Shown here: positions 47,789 to 56,961 of the stretch, piece after piece
How the letters are laid out: every line of letters begins with the position of its first letter
Position numbering within the stretch: position 1 is the first letter of the stretch
From: Microbacter margulisiae
Lineage (GTDB): Bacteria; Bacteroidota; Bacteroidia; Bacteroidales; Paludibacteraceae
Assembly: GCF_014192515.1 (NCBI RefSeq)
Contig: NZ_JACHYB010000001.1
Coordinates: forward strand, 1-64,000
Reading direction: 5' to 3'
DNA: 64,000 bases
Notes under the pieces: generated by a model
What the model was told of the DNA's origin: nothing
The model's input: the letters and a program-made list of their open reading frames with translations, nothing else
Database searches by the model: none
Translations under genes and position numbers: made by a program

Positions 47789-47823
47789 AATGCGGATAGA
47801 CTTTTGTTTAACCTATCCGCATT
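47789..47823. terminator. Bidirectional terminator between rodA and thrA
   Basis: An 11-bp perfect stem (AATGCGGATAG at 47789-47799, partner at 47813-47823) with A-rich and T-rich flanks, placed between convergent genes. Confidence 0.85.
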
Positions 47824-47844
47824 ATTTATAGTTATCTATTATTC

Positions 47845-50280
47845 TTATCGAATGTTGGCAATGCTGATAATATCAGCGAAAACTCCCGCTGCAGTCACAT
47901 TAGCTCCGGCTCCATATCCTTTGATTATCATGGGGTAATCATTATATCGTTCTGTTGTTAACATTAGAATATTGTTGCTGCCTTCCAGATCATAAAGCGG
48001 ATGATGCATGTCCACTTCCTGAAGCCCGACACTACATTGACCTTCTTCCATTTTGGCTACAAAACGCAACCGCTTATGTTCTGTCTCCAATCGTTGGCGT
48101 CGATGTTCAAATTCACCATCCAATTCACCAATTGTATTCCAAAAATCGTTCAATGTCCCTTCAAAAAATCGATCTGGAATAAACAAGTTACAGGCAACAT
48201 CTTCTTGTTCAATTTTATATCCTGCTTCTCGTGTTAGAATGAGTAATTTTCGAATCACATCTTTTCCACTCAGATCGATGCGTGGATCAGGTTCTGAATA
48301 ACCGGCTTCTTTTGCTAGGCGAATCGTTTTGCTTAATGTATTTTCAGCGCTTAATGTATTGAAAATGAAATTTAATGTGCCGGAAAGTACAGCTTCCATT
48401 TTTAAAATGCGATCGCCAGAATTAATCAGGTTATTAATGGTATTCATAATAGGAAGTCCGGCTCCTACGTTAGTTTCGAACAGGAACTTAATGCCTCTTT
48501 TCCCAGCAATGGATTTTAGTTCTGCATACGTAGCATACTCTGATGAAGCAGCAATTTTATTAGCAGCAACGACAGATACGTTATTCGAGAGCAATTCTTT
48601 ATAAATGGTGGCTACCTCTGGGCTTGCGGTGCAATCAACAAAAACAGAATTAAATATATTCATTCCAAGAATCTCATCACACAATAATTGGGGTGATGTT
48701 GGTTTCCCATTAGTCAAAAGTAACTCCTGATACTTATCCAACTGGATTCCTTCCCTGTCAAAAAGGGCATATTCAGCATTAGCAATACCTACAACATTGA
48801 GTTTAAGTCCTTTTTGAACCATGAGGTTTGGCTGTTGTTGTCTAATTTGCTCCAGCAGGCTGCCACCGACGGTTCCTGTCCCGACAAGAAAAACATTCAG
48901 CACCTGATAATCCGACAAGAAAAATGAATCATGAATAACGTTTAGTGCTTTGCGGAGCGATTTATGATCAGTGACAAAGGAAATGTTGGTTTCTGATGCA
49001 CCCTGAGCACAGGCAATAACATTGATGCCGTTTCTTCCTAAGGTGCCAAATAGTTTTCCTGCGATGCCGGGAGTACGTTTCATGTTTTCCCCAACAATAG
49101 CCACAGTGGCTAAATCCTTTTCAGCCAAAGCATGATTCATTTCACCCTGTTCAATTTCTTTCTCAAATTCTATGTCGAGTACTTTTACAGCTAGTTCTGC
49201 GTCACTGTTTTTTACGGCAAAAGATGTGTTGTTTTCAGAAGAAGCTTGAGAAACCAAAAATACACTAATGCCTGCTTTTGCCAATGCCTTGAATATCCTA
49301 TAATTCACTCCGATCACCCCAACCATTCCAAGCCCTTGTACAGTAATCAGACAGGTATCATTTATGGATGAAATTCCTTTAATAGATTTTCCGACATCAT
49401 TTGATTTTTCACATGAAATATAAGTGCCGGGGGCGGTAGGATTAAAAGTATTCTTAATACGAATGGGTATATTTTTGTGATAAGCCGGATAAATAGTTGG
49501 CGGATAAATCACTTTTGCTCCGAAATTACAGAGCTCCATTGCTTCTGTAAAAGTCAGTTTTTCAATAACATAAGTGTTGTCGATGATGCGTGGGTCAGCT
49601 GTCATGAAGCCATCAACGTCAGTCCATATTTCCAGACTGGAAGCATTTAGAGCAGCGGCTAAAATAGCTGCTGTATAATCCGAACCACCGCGACCCAAAT
49701 TGGTTACATTTCCTGTCTTTTTATCTGTAGAAATGAAGCCACCGCAAACAACAATGGGCAATTCATGTCTAAAATGTTCACGTATCAACGCATTGGTTGT
49801 CTCAAAGTCAACAATATGTTTGGTAAACTGAGGTACTGTTTTGATAAATTGGCGTGAATCAAAGGTTATAGCCTCATCTATAACGGCTCCAATAATAGAA
49901 GCAGAGGCGCGTTCTCCATAGCTTGTGATAGTATCTGTAATTTTCGGTGTCAGGTCGTGAATGAGAAAAATTCCACGTAAAATATTGGATAATTCCTCCA
50001 TCATTTGGGTTATTTTGGTAGTTTGGGAAGTTCGCTTTTCTGGCTCAACTACATGCTCGATAATAGAAATGTGTCGTTGTGATAACTCCTGAAATTCATG
50101 TTGATAAGTGGCATCTCCCTGAGATGCTAATTGCGCCAGATGGTAGAGTTGATCGGTGACTTGTTTAAAGGCAGAAACGACCACTATAACAGATTCTTGT
50201 TGCGATTCAACAATCTTTTTGACCTCCAAAATACTTTCGATGGAACCTACGGATGTCCCACCAAACTTTAAGACCTTCAT
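47845..50280 (-). CDS. thrA: Bifunctional aspartokinase / homoserine dehydrogenase
   Basis: An 811-residue fusion catalysing the first and third steps from aspartate towards threonine, methionine and lysine. The aspartokinase domain is at 1-300 (KFGGTSVGS at 5-13; GRGGSDYTA near 197-204; WTDVDGFMTADPR). Two ACT units (about 310-445) are likely sites of feedback control. The homoserine dehydrogenase domain begins with the NAD motif GTGTVGG at 467-473 and contains ETNVGAGLPIMNTINNLINSGD, EAVLSGTLNFIF and AGYSEPDPRIDLSGKDVIRKLLIL. thrB and thrC, often next to it, are not here. It has a consensus promoter and a leader of about 50 nt. Confidence 0.96.
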   Translation of the reverse strand: MKVLKFGGTSVGSIESILEVKKIVESQQESVIVVVSAFKQVTDQLYHLAQLASQGDATYQHEFQELSQRHISIIEHVVEPEKRTSQTTKITQMMEELSNILRGIFLIHDLTPKITDTITSYGERASASIIGAVIDEAITFDSRQFIKTVPQFTKHIVDFETTNALIREHFRHELPIVVCGGFISTDKKTGNVTNLGRGGSDYTAAILAAALNASSLEIWTDVDGFMTADPRIIDNTYVIEKLTFTEAMELCNFGAKVIYPPTIYPAYHKNIPIRIKNTFNPTAPGTYISCEKSNDVGKSIKGISSINDTCLITVQGLGMVGVIGVNYRIFKALAKAGISVFLVSQASSENNTSFAVKNSDAELAVKVLDIEFEKEIEQGEMNHALAEKDLATVAIVGENMKRTPGIAGKLFGTLGRNGINVIACAQGASETNISFVTDHKSLRKALNVIHDSFFLSDYQVLNVFLVGTGTVGGSLLEQIRQQQPNLMVQKGLKLNVVGIANAEYALFDREGIQLDKYQELLLTNGKPTSPQLLCDEILGMNIFNSVFVDCTASPEVATIYKELLSNNVSVVAANKIAASSEYATYAELKSIAGKRGIKFLFETNVGAGLPIMNTINNLINSGDRILKMEAVLSGTLNFIFNTLSAENTLSKTIRLAKEAGYSEPDPRIDLSGKDVIRKLLILTREAGYKIEQEDVACNLFIPDRFFEGTLNDFWNTIGELDGEFEHRRQRLETEHKRLRFVAKMEEGQCSVGLQEVDMHHPLYDLEGSNNILMLTTERYNDYPMIIKGYGAGANVTAAGVFADIISIANIR

Positions 50281-50608
50281 ACTTTAATGTTTTAAAATGG
50301 ATATATGTGAAAACGCCCATCGCGTTGCTTTATCTCACAAAGATACATTTTTAGAAGAATGTGACAAAATAGCGTTTAAACAAAACAAAAAGAAGCAATT
50401 AAGGCTATTTAAACGACAATTTTCAATCAGAAATCTTTCTGTTTCGGTATTTCTTTACTTGTATATCTTAGTTTTCAAGAATAAACTTCCAACTTTGATT
50501 GTTATGTTGTTGGACATAATATTCAACATTTTTACCGATGTTTGCATATGCAATTACGAAGTATATTCCAATTATAAATTTCTGTATTACATTATTCCTA
50601 TAAATCTG
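50281..50608. other. Divergent intergenic region thrA/yaaA
   Basis: A 328-bp A/T-rich gap. It holds the thrA promoter (50338-50368, minus strand). A plus-strand frame is open throughout it in register with yaaA, but composition and hydrophobic A/T-driven residues argue against coding. No clear plus-strand promoter was found. Confidence 0.55.
50338..50368 (-). promoter_or_regulatory. Promoter of thrA
   Basis: Minus strand: TTTG (50365-50368), exactly 19 bp, TATCTTTG (50338-50345). Full consensus match. Confidence 0.8.
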
Positions 50609-51358
50609 ATGGTTATTTTTCTTTCTCCTTCAAAATCAATGAATTTTAAGCCAATCGATACAATCGTAAGGGTGACTCAACCTCAATTTTCTAACGAAGC
50701 GTATTCGATTATGCAGCAATTAATCTCTTTTTCTGCTTCCGATATATCCAAATTGGAGCATCTTAGCTTTAAGTTGGCATATGCCGCCTTTGAATTTAAT
50801 CAACAATTTTTTAATGCAAATCAAATAGTTAAGCCTGCTATATTTACCTATAGCGGTACCGTGTTTGATAAATTGAATCCGTATTTATTTACTACAGCCC
50901 AGTTGCTTTTTGTGGAGAAACATTTGCGTATTTTTTCTGCTTTGTATGGGTTGTTAAGACCTTTTGATCTTATTCATCCATATCGACTTGACATGCATAA
51001 TGGCTTAATAGATGATCTTTACTCATTTTGGTCAGATAAAGTCACTACATCTGCCATGGAGGCTTTGATGGATGATGATTGTATTTTGATTAATCTTGCT
51101 TCAGCAGAATATTTTGAAATGCTTACTACCTCTTATTTTTCACAGAACTGCCAGATTTTAACTCCTATTTTCAAACAAGAAAAAAGGGGAAAATTATTGG
51201 TTAATAGCTTTAAGTCCAAGGAGGCAAGAGGATTGATGACCAGATTTATAATTGAGAATCAAATATCTGATCCGGAGTATCTTAAAGGATTTATGGAACA
51301 GGGATATGCATTCTCACAAGACTTGTCTGCTAATGATGAATGGATCTTTATTCGATAA
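50609..51358 (+). CDS. yaaA: YaaA family peroxide-stress protein
   Basis: A 249-residue DUF328/YaaA protein. In E. coli the homologue limits intracellular iron and DNA damage during peroxide stress. The family opening is MVIFLSPSKSMNF. SFKLAYAAFEFNQQFFN, PAIFTYSGTVFDKL, LRIFSALYGLLRPFDLIHPYRLDM, LINLASAEYFEML, LLVNSFKSKEARGLMTRFII and GYAFSQDLSANDEWIFIR follow. The frame extends 312 bp upstream, but family alignment places the start at 50609. It is monocistronic and closed by a hairpin. Confidence 0.9.
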   Translation: MVIFLSPSKSMNFKPIDTIVRVTQPQFSNEAYSIMQQLISFSASDISKLEHLSFKLAYAAFEFNQQFFNANQIVKPAIFTYSGTVFDKLNPYLFTTAQLLFVEKHLRIFSALYGLLRPFDLIHPYRLDMHNGLIDDLYSFWSDKVTTSAMEALMDDDCILINLASAEYFEMLTTSYFSQNCQILTPIFKQEKRGKLLVNSFKSKEARGLMTRFIIENQISDPEYLKGFMEQGYAFSQDLSANDEWIFIR

Positions 51359-51393
51359 AAAAACTCTCTGAAATAATTGTCAGAGAGTTTTTT
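51358..51393. terminator. Bidirectional terminator between yaaA and the BspA-like gene
   Basis: A 13-bp perfect stem (arms A6CTCTCTG at 51358-51370 and CAGAGAGT6 at 51381-51393) with a 10-nt loop. It gives a U-tract in both directions between convergent genes and overlaps the last base of the yaaA stop. Confidence 0.9.
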
Positions 51394-51415
51394 CAAAATC
51401 AAAAATCAACTTCGT

Positions 51416-53608
51416 TTATTGTTCTACTATTACAAAACTGCCCCATTGAGAAGTTCCTTTGTAAACATTTCCAGAACCGATTGGTACATATAGCTTATCA
51501 CTGGTTGGAATATTTGTAAAGACATCACTTCCTGTTAGATAGGGCGGTTTCGTTGGTAAAGAATATAATGCTTTAATTTTACTACATCCCGCAAATGCAT
51601 AACTTCCTATAGCAACAACTGAGCTGCCAATAGTTAAATTACCGTTTAAGCCTGTGCAATTTTGGAATGCATAATCACCTACAGATTTTACTGCATTGGG
51701 AATAGTCAAATCTCCAGTTAATTGAGAACAGCCATTAAAAGCATAATCTTCAATAAGGGTGACTGAGCTGGGGATAGTTAAAGTGCCCGTTAAACCAGTA
51801 CACCCTCCAAAGGCATCTATTCCAAGGGTATCGACAGCACTGCCTAGTGTAACTCTTCCTTTAAATCCTGTACATCCTTGGAAAGCATAATTCCCAACAT
51901 AAATTACTGAATTTGGAATTGATATGTTACCTGTTAATCCAGTACATCCATAAAACGCAGAATTGCCTAATCGCTTGATAGCATTACTGATAACTAAAAA
52001 TCCATTAAATCCAGTACAAGAGCTAAATGATTCAGGCCCTAATATAGTAACAGAATTTGGAATTATTAAATTGCCAGTCAATCCAGTACAATTATAAAAT
52101 GCTGATTGGTTAATGGAGTTCAGATTATTTCCTAAGGTCAAAGTCCCTTTAAATCCTGTACAGCTTGCAAAGGCATTGGTCCCAATAGATGTCACTGAAT
52201 TAGGAATGACTAAGCTACCTATTAAATCTGTGCATCCATTGAACGCATAATTTCCGATTGTCGTAACTGAGTTTGCAATAGTTAGCATACCGTTGAATCC
52301 AGTACAATAATTGAACGCATAATTTCCGATTGTCGTAACTGAATTGGGAATAGTCAAATTGCCAGTAAAACCAGTGCACCCATTGAAGACATAGTTCCCA
52401 ATTGTCTTTAAACTTGTAGGCAACGATAAGCTAATGAAGCCGGTACATCCTTCAAAAGCGTGATCATCAATGGAAGTAACAGAACTTGGAATAGTTAAGG
52501 CTCCTTTTAATCCTTTGCACTTGAAAAATGCAGCTTGTCCAATGGTTTTTATTGTAGAAGGAATTGTCAAACTGCCTGATAAATAAGTGTCTCCTGAAAA
52601 TACCTGATTGCTAATAGAGGTCAAGCTATTTGGTATGGTTAATGTTCCTCTAAATCCAATGCACCCTTGAAATGCAGCAGCACCAATAGACGTCACCGTG
52701 TTGGGAATATTCAGATTTCCGTTAAGTTGACTACAATTAATAAACGCAGCTTCGCCTATGGAAACGAGGGTATTGCTTAAAGTAAGTGCTCCTTTTAGAC
52801 TCATATCATTACCAAATGCATTAGCACCAATCATGGTTACTGAATTTGGTATAGTTAAAGCTCCTGTCAAGCTTGTGCATCCGAAAAAAGTATTATCTCC
52901 AATTGAAGTAATAGAAGTTGGAATGGTGAGTGTCCCATGCAAGTTGGAACAATTTTGAAAAGCAGAGTTTCCTATGTGAGTAACACTACTCGGAATGTCC
53001 AGATTTCCTGTAAATCCTGAATTCTGAAAAGCCTGATCTCCAATTGATGTTACACCAGATGGAATGGACAATGAGCTGGTTAAAGCGAGGCAGTTTTTGA
53101 AAGCTCCATTACCAATGGTGGTAACTTTTGAAGGGATGGTAAATGTCCCCGTTATTGCTTTACATCCATCAAGTGCAGAATCTCCGATTGCGGTCAGATT
53201 AGTAGGTAAGGAAAGCGTATCTAATGTGGTTTTGCCTAGTCTTGAGGAAGCATTGTATAATGCACAGATAGGCATTTCATTTGCGGAATAATTGACTGTA
53301 ATTCCAGGTAATGTCCCGTGGCTACCTGTGTAAGATTGAATTGAAGCTCCGGAAAGATCAAGAACTATCAGGTTTGGAAGGCTGTCACGTATATACTGAA
53401 TATCACGGGCATCTATATTCCCGGTAATGGTCAAGTTGGTAACAGAATCCTGCTCATTTGTAAATTGAGATTGAATAGTGCCTGGAGTTAGTAGGTTGAT
53501 TTTTTTACTATATCTAGTGGTGGTACTGGTTGAACTAACTGTTGAGTTGGTACATGATGCCAGCAAAACAACAATTATCAATGTGGCCAAAAAATAGAAA
53601 ACTTTCAT
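51416..53608 (-). CDS. BspA-like leucine-rich-repeat lipoprotein
   Basis: A 730-residue surface lipoprotein. The lipobox LLASC gives lipidated C19, followed by a Ser/Thr-rich spacer. A short domain (about 40-125) contains LTITGNIDARDIQYIRDSLPNLIVLDLSG. About 23 consecutive LRR_5/BspA-type repeats of 23-24 residues (IPNSVTTIGNYAFNGCTG pattern) fill about 130-690. The end (PTKPPYLTGSDVF...LYVPIGSG) is the usual BspA-family cap. No type IX sorting domain is seen, so lipid anchoring is the likely surface route. Relatives mediate adhesion or binding. The gene stands alone. Confidence 0.88.
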   Translation of the reverse strand: MKVFYFLATLIIVVLLASCTNSTVSSTSTTTRYSKKINLLTPGTIQSQFTNEQDSVTNLTITGNIDARDIQYIRDSLPNLIVLDLSGASIQSYTGSHGTLPGITVNYSANEMPICALYNASSRLGKTTLDTLSLPTNLTAIGDSALDGCKAITGTFTIPSKVTTIGNGAFKNCLALTSSLSIPSGVTSIGDQAFQNSGFTGNLDIPSSVTHIGNSAFQNCSNLHGTLTIPTSITSIGDNTFFGCTSLTGALTIPNSVTMIGANAFGNDMSLKGALTLSNTLVSIGEAAFINCSQLNGNLNIPNTVTSIGAAAFQGCIGFRGTLTIPNSLTSISNQVFSGDTYLSGSLTIPSTIKTIGQAAFFKCKGLKGALTIPSSVTSIDDHAFEGCTGFISLSLPTSLKTIGNYVFNGCTGFTGNLTIPNSVTTIGNYAFNYCTGFNGMLTIANSVTTIGNYAFNGCTDLIGSLVIPNSVTSIGTNAFASCTGFKGTLTLGNNLNSINQSAFYNCTGLTGNLIIPNSVTILGPESFSSCTGFNGFLVISNAIKRLGNSAFYGCTGLTGNISIPNSVIYVGNYAFQGCTGFKGRVTLGSAVDTLGIDAFGGCTGLTGTLTIPSSVTLIEDYAFNGCSQLTGDLTIPNAVKSVGDYAFQNCTGLNGNLTIGSSVVAIGSYAFAGCSKIKALYSLPTKPPYLTGSDVFTNIPTSDKLYVPIGSGNVYKGTSQWGSFVIVEQ
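52241..52343. repeat. Near-identical adjacent LRR units at DNA level
   Basis: The stretch GAACGCATAATTTCCGATTG and its continuation TCGTAACTGA occur at 52241 and again at 52313, exactly 72 bp (24 codons) apart. Other units of the gene have diverged more. This points to recent duplication of one repeat. Confidence 0.8.
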
Positions 53609-54131
53609 CTGGGTATGTTTTTATATAGAATGACAAATGAGATTAATGGGAAACGGTAGATAATCTACTCTTCAATATATTCAATGGTTTGCTGTGAATT
53701 TCTAATATTCTTTTTATTTAAAATGTTAAAATTTATCTCTAAGTGTATGCGTATATGTGTGATGTATTTGGGTTTGTTACCTGTAGTGCCTTTATATTCA
53801 TGCATATCACATTTCTGAGGATGAAATCTAAGATTTTTATTTGATGGTATTTAAGGTAATGAATGTTGTATTTTTGCCAATCAGTCATCATAGATTTTAT
53901 AGCTTTGATAATGGTTTGATAGTTGGACAAATATACGGGAATTTTTCCAAACTCCCGATGGTTCTGTGGGGTTAATTATATTCAAAGAACATTGGTTTTG
54001 TGTCTTTGTCGGTTAATCCGTTGGCTATTCCTATTTTTGCTTCAAAAAGTGTTGAGGGAAATAAAAATCGCCGTTACATCAAGTATGTAATGGCGATCTT
54101 ATGTGTTACCATGCTGTATCGGCTTAATCTA
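53609..54131. other. Intergenic region between the BspA-like gene and argG
   Basis: A 523-bp A/T-rich gap. It holds the argG terminator at 54067-54097 and a minus-strand TATATTTG at 53928-53935 that might start the BspA-like transcript, though with a leader over 300 nt and no -33 element. A 63-codon minus-strand frame (53739-53930) is not convincing. Confidence 0.5.
54067..54097 (-). terminator. Terminator of the arg operon
   Basis: A 13-bp stem with one G-T pair (ATCGCCGTTACAT / ATGTAATGGCGAT) and 5-nt loop, followed on the minus strand by a T-run. It lies 35 bp past the argG stop. Confidence 0.85.
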
Positions 54132-55325
54132 TTATTTTTTCGTCAGACTATAGTAAATTTTCATTGGGTTGGATAATATCGTTGTAAAGCCTTTAACATC
54201 GTCAGCTGACCAGGCGCGATTCATCTCGCCATATTCGCCAAAGCTACTGTTCATTAAATCATATACACTCTCAACGCCAACCAAGGTATAACTGTATGGT
54301 TTTAATTCAAGAATAACTTTGCCGGTAACATGCAGCTGGGTGCTGGATAAAAAGGCTTCCATGTCACGCATGACAGGTTCAAGGTATTGTGCTTCATGCA
54401 AAAACATTCCATACCAGGTTCCAATTTGATCTTTCCAATATTGTTGCCATTTTGTGAGGGTATGTTTTTCCAACATCTTGTGAGCATTAATGATTAGTAA
54501 TGCACCAGCTGCCTCAAATCCAACCCGCCCCTTTATGCCAATAATGGTATCTCCAATGTGCATGTCACGACCTATACCGAATGCCGAACCGATTTTTTCA
54601 ACTTCACGGATTGCAGCAATTTTATTTTCAAATGTTTGTCCGTTGACTCCAGCAATTTCACCTTCTTCAAAGTCAATGGTCAGCGTTTCTTTATTATGTT
54701 TGTTCACTTGGCTTGGATAGGCATCTTCCGGCAAGGTTTTATTCGACTTTAGAGTTTCTTTTCCGCCAATGCTTGTTCCCCAAAGTCCTTTATTGATAGA
54801 ATATTCCATTTTTGTAAAATCCATATCTGTAATGCCATGCTCACGTAAATAATTGATTTCTTGTTCCCGTGTCAGACACATATCACGGGTCGGAGTCAAA
54901 ATTTCGATATTAGGAGCTAGAACCTGAAAAGTCAAATCAAATCTTACCTGGTCATTGCCAGCTCCGGTACTTCCATGAGCTACATAATGGGCTCCCACTT
55001 TTTTCGCATATTCAATAATGGCTATAGCCTGAAAAATACGCTCAGAACTTACGGAAATAGGGTAGGTTCCGTTACGTAACACATTTCCAAACACCATGTA
55101 TTTGATGCTTTTTTCATAATAATCTTTCGTAACGTCCAGCGTTACATGATGTGTAGCACCCAATTGGTATGCTCTTTTTTCTACTTCAATTAATTCTTTT
55201 TCACTGAAGCCTCCTGTATTAGCAATGGCGGTATAAACTTCATATCCTTTTTCATTTGCCAGATAAGTGGCACAAAACGAGGTGTCTAATCCTCCACTAA
55301 ATGCTAAAACTACTTTTTTCTTCAT
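54132..55325 (-). CDS. argG: Argininosuccinate synthase
   Basis: Condenses citrulline and aspartate with ATP. A 397-residue enzyme with the PP-loop motif VVLAFSGGLDTSFCATYLA (residues 5-23), HGSTGAGNDQVRFDL near 115-129 and MEYSINKGLWGTSIGG. Length fits the family. It is transcribed after argR and the acyltransferase gene, 48 bp downstream of the latter. argC, argD and argF' are not found downstream; a terminator closes the operon here. Confidence 0.96.
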   Translation of the reverse strand: MKKKVVLAFSGGLDTSFCATYLANEKGYEVYTAIANTGGFSEKELIEVEKRAYQLGATHHVTLDVTKDYYEKSIKYMVFGNVLRNGTYPISVSSERIFQAIAIIEYAKKVGAHYVAHGSTGAGNDQVRFDLTFQVLAPNIEILTPTRDMCLTREQEINYLREHGITDMDFTKMEYSINKGLWGTSIGGKETLKSNKTLPEDAYPSQVNKHNKETLTIDFEEGEIAGVNGQTFENKIAAIREVEKIGSAFGIGRDMHIGDTIIGIKGRVGFEAAGALLIINAHKMLEKHTLTKWQQYWKDQIGTWYGMFLHEAQYLEPVMRDMEAFLSSTQLHVTGKVILELKPYSYTLVGVESVYDLMNSSFGEYGEMNRAWSADDVKGFTTILSNPMKIYYSLTKK

Positions 55326-55373
55326 GCTCTTTGTGTATGGTTTGTAAGTGGTTAAATGTCGCTTTGTTTAATG

Positions 55374-56045
55374 TCAATGAGACTTTTGAGTTGTCGACTT
55401 TTCTTTGTTTGTGACAATTTTTTTGACGTGATTTTTTACCGGATTTGGTAGTAGTTGTGTAAATACTTTTTTCCAGGCAGCCTGCTTTTTTGTTGCCGAT
55501 ACGTGTTCTACCGGATCATAAAGCATTCCTGTGCAAAGGCACATCCTGTTGTTGTTTCGTTTCAAAATATCAAAATTGACGCAAGCTTCGCAGCCTTTCC
55601 AAAAATCAGTATCCTGCGTCAGCTCAGAAAATGTCACAGGTCGATAGCCTAGTTCAGAATTTATTTTCATAACAGCCAATCCTGTGGTTAACCCAAATAA
55701 CTTGGCATTTGGGAAGAGTTGGCGTGAAAGCTCAAACGATTTTTTTTTGATAGCTTTGGCCAAGCCATGTCCTCTGAATTTTTCGACAACAATTAAACCG
55801 GAGTTTGCTACAAATTGTTTGTCGCTCCAGCTTTCAATATAACAAAACCCGGCAAATTCTTCCCCATTCAGAGCAATGATGGCTTTGCCTTCCATGATTT
55901 TTGTTTTTATGTATTCAGGCGAACGTTTAGCAATTCCTGTGCCGCGTTTAGCAGCAGCTTCGCTAATAGTATCCAAAATAGTGTCGACATATTTCAGATG
56001 TGTTTCATTCGCAACTTCTATTTCAATATTTGAAACTTCTGACAT
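55374..56045 (-). CDS. GNAT-family acyltransferase of the arginine operon
   Basis: A 223-residue GNAT-fold protein. The fold runs from about 5 to 150: IEVANETHLKYVDTILDTISEAAAKRGTGIAKRSPEYI, GKAIIALNGEEFAGFCYIESW, then the acyl-CoA loop GLIVVEKFRGHGLAKAIKKKSFELSR (near 83-108) and GLTTGLAVMKINSELGYRPV. An extra C-terminal part has several cysteines (CEACVNFDILKRNNNRMCLC), then a basic tail. Position between argR and argG suggests the first step of arginine synthesis, N-acylation of glutamate. I recall that homologues at the same position in Bacteroides were proposed as N-acylglutamate (N-succinylglutamate) synthase. No classical argA or argJ is in this window. Confidence 0.75.
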   Translation of the reverse strand: MSEVSNIEIEVANETHLKYVDTILDTISEAAAKRGTGIAKRSPEYIKTKIMEGKAIIALNGEEFAGFCYIESWSDKQFVANSGLIVVEKFRGHGLAKAIKKKSFELSRQLFPNAKLFGLTTGLAVMKINSELGYRPVTFSELTQDTDFWKGCEACVNFDILKRNNNRMCLCTGMLYDPVEHVSATKKQAAWKKVFTQLLPNPVKNHVKKIVTNKEKSTTQKSH

Positions 56046-56112
56046 GATTGATAATTTGAAATAATATGAGTGTTAAACAATAGATTGCTTATTAATAATG
56101 AAATTTTCAATA

Positions 56113-56592
56113 TCAAATATCAGTTTGAAGTTCGGGGAAGATCTCTATTAATAGTCCCATAATTTCTTTGCGGGAATTTTTCTCATTGATAGCCAGAAAA
56201 ATAGTGTCATCACCTGCGATGGTGCCCAAAATGCGTTCATCCGCATAATTGTCAATGCTCCACGCCAAAGCGCTCGCATATCCGGGATGGGTTTTGATGA
56301 TAGCCAATGTTCCTGAAAATGCAACAGAGAGTATTCCTCCTTGCGAAACTGATGTTTTACTTGGCATTGCTTTGGAGCGACCGTAGTCTATTACTTTACT
56401 TGACAGCGAGTAGCGATACCCATTGGCTGTCGGCACTTTTGATACCTTAAGCTGTTTTAAGTCACGTGATAAGGTAGCTTGAGTCACATCGAAACCACTT
56501 GATTGAAGTACGTTTAGTAGTTCTTCCTGGCTGCCGATGGTAAATGATACGATAATTTCCTTGATTTTATCAAGACGTTCTTTTTTTGCCAT
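56113..56592 (-). CDS. argR: Arginine repressor
   Basis: A 159-residue ArgR/AhrC regulator. The N-terminal winged helix (about 1-70) has RLDKIKEIIVSFTIGSQEELLNVLQSSGFDVTQATLSRDLKQLKVSKV. The C-terminal hexamerisation and arginine-binding domain (about 85-155) has GTLAIIKTHPGYASALAWSIDN, DERILGTIAGDDTIFLAI. The GDDT arginine-binding motif is intact. It is first in the operon and has two ARG boxes over its own promoter, so autoregulation and arginine-dependent repression of the whole operon are expected. Confidence 0.95.
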   Translation of the reverse strand: MAKKERLDKIKEIIVSFTIGSQEELLNVLQSSGFDVTQATLSRDLKQLKVSKVPTANGYRYSLSSKVIDYGRSKAMPSKTSVSQGGILSVAFSGTLAIIKTHPGYASALAWSIDNYADERILGTIAGDDTIFLAINEKNSRKEIMGLLIEIFPELQTDI

Positions 56593-56631
56593 GATGAATT
56601 TTTATTCATTTAGACTGCAAATTTATTCACA
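56593..56631. promoter_or_regulatory. Paired ARG boxes (ArgR operator)
   Basis: Box 1, 56593-56610, contains the perfect palindrome ATGAAT-TTTT-ATTCAT. Box 2, 56614-56631, keeps one good half (TTATTCAC) and a weaker one (TGCAAAT). The boxes are 18 bp each and 3 bp apart, the geometry bound by ArgR hexamers in E. coli. Box 1 ends next to the argR start codon and box 2 covers the -7 element. Confidence 0.8.
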
Positions 56632-56648
56632 AAAGTGCGATAATGCAA
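56618..56648 (-). promoter_or_regulatory. Promoter of the argR operon
   Basis: Minus strand: TTG (56646-56648), 20 bp, TAAATTTG (56618-56625). The -7 element lies within ARG box 2, so repressor binding would block it directly. Confidence 0.7.
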
Positions 56649-56886
56649 TATCTGATTGAATGATTTTTTTGTTTTTAATGTAGTTTCAATGTACATAAAT
56701 TGATTTTATACTTTTTGCTATAGAAGGATTGTGTTTTCTGATGTACAATAGGTTGTCTTTTCTATCAGAAAATTAATTAGTTAAAATGTTCTATTGGAGG
56801 CTTTTTGTCCTCTATAGTCAATTGATTTAAGGTATAAATAAAGTTAAATAAAAGTAGTATGTATAACATAGTATTTTGTTTGAATG

Positions 56887-56894
56887 TATATTTG
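56887..56894 (+). promoter_or_regulatory. -7 element upstream of the PadR gene
   Basis: TATATTTG, 67 bp before the ATG at 56962. No -33 TTTG at the normal distance. Confidence 0.45.
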
Positions 56895-56961
56895 CATCAT
56901 CAAATAACAGAGAATTGAAATCAAGATGATTATGATACAGTCTAAAATCAATTTGAAAGAT

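Noticed and set aside
50297..50608. 104-codon extension of yaaA
   Set aside because: No family counterpart, A/T-driven composition, and it overlaps the divergent thrA promoter.
53739..53930. 63-codon minus-strand frame in the BspA-argG gap
   Set aside because: Begins at the -7-like box itself, has A/T-biased residues, and resembles no known protein.
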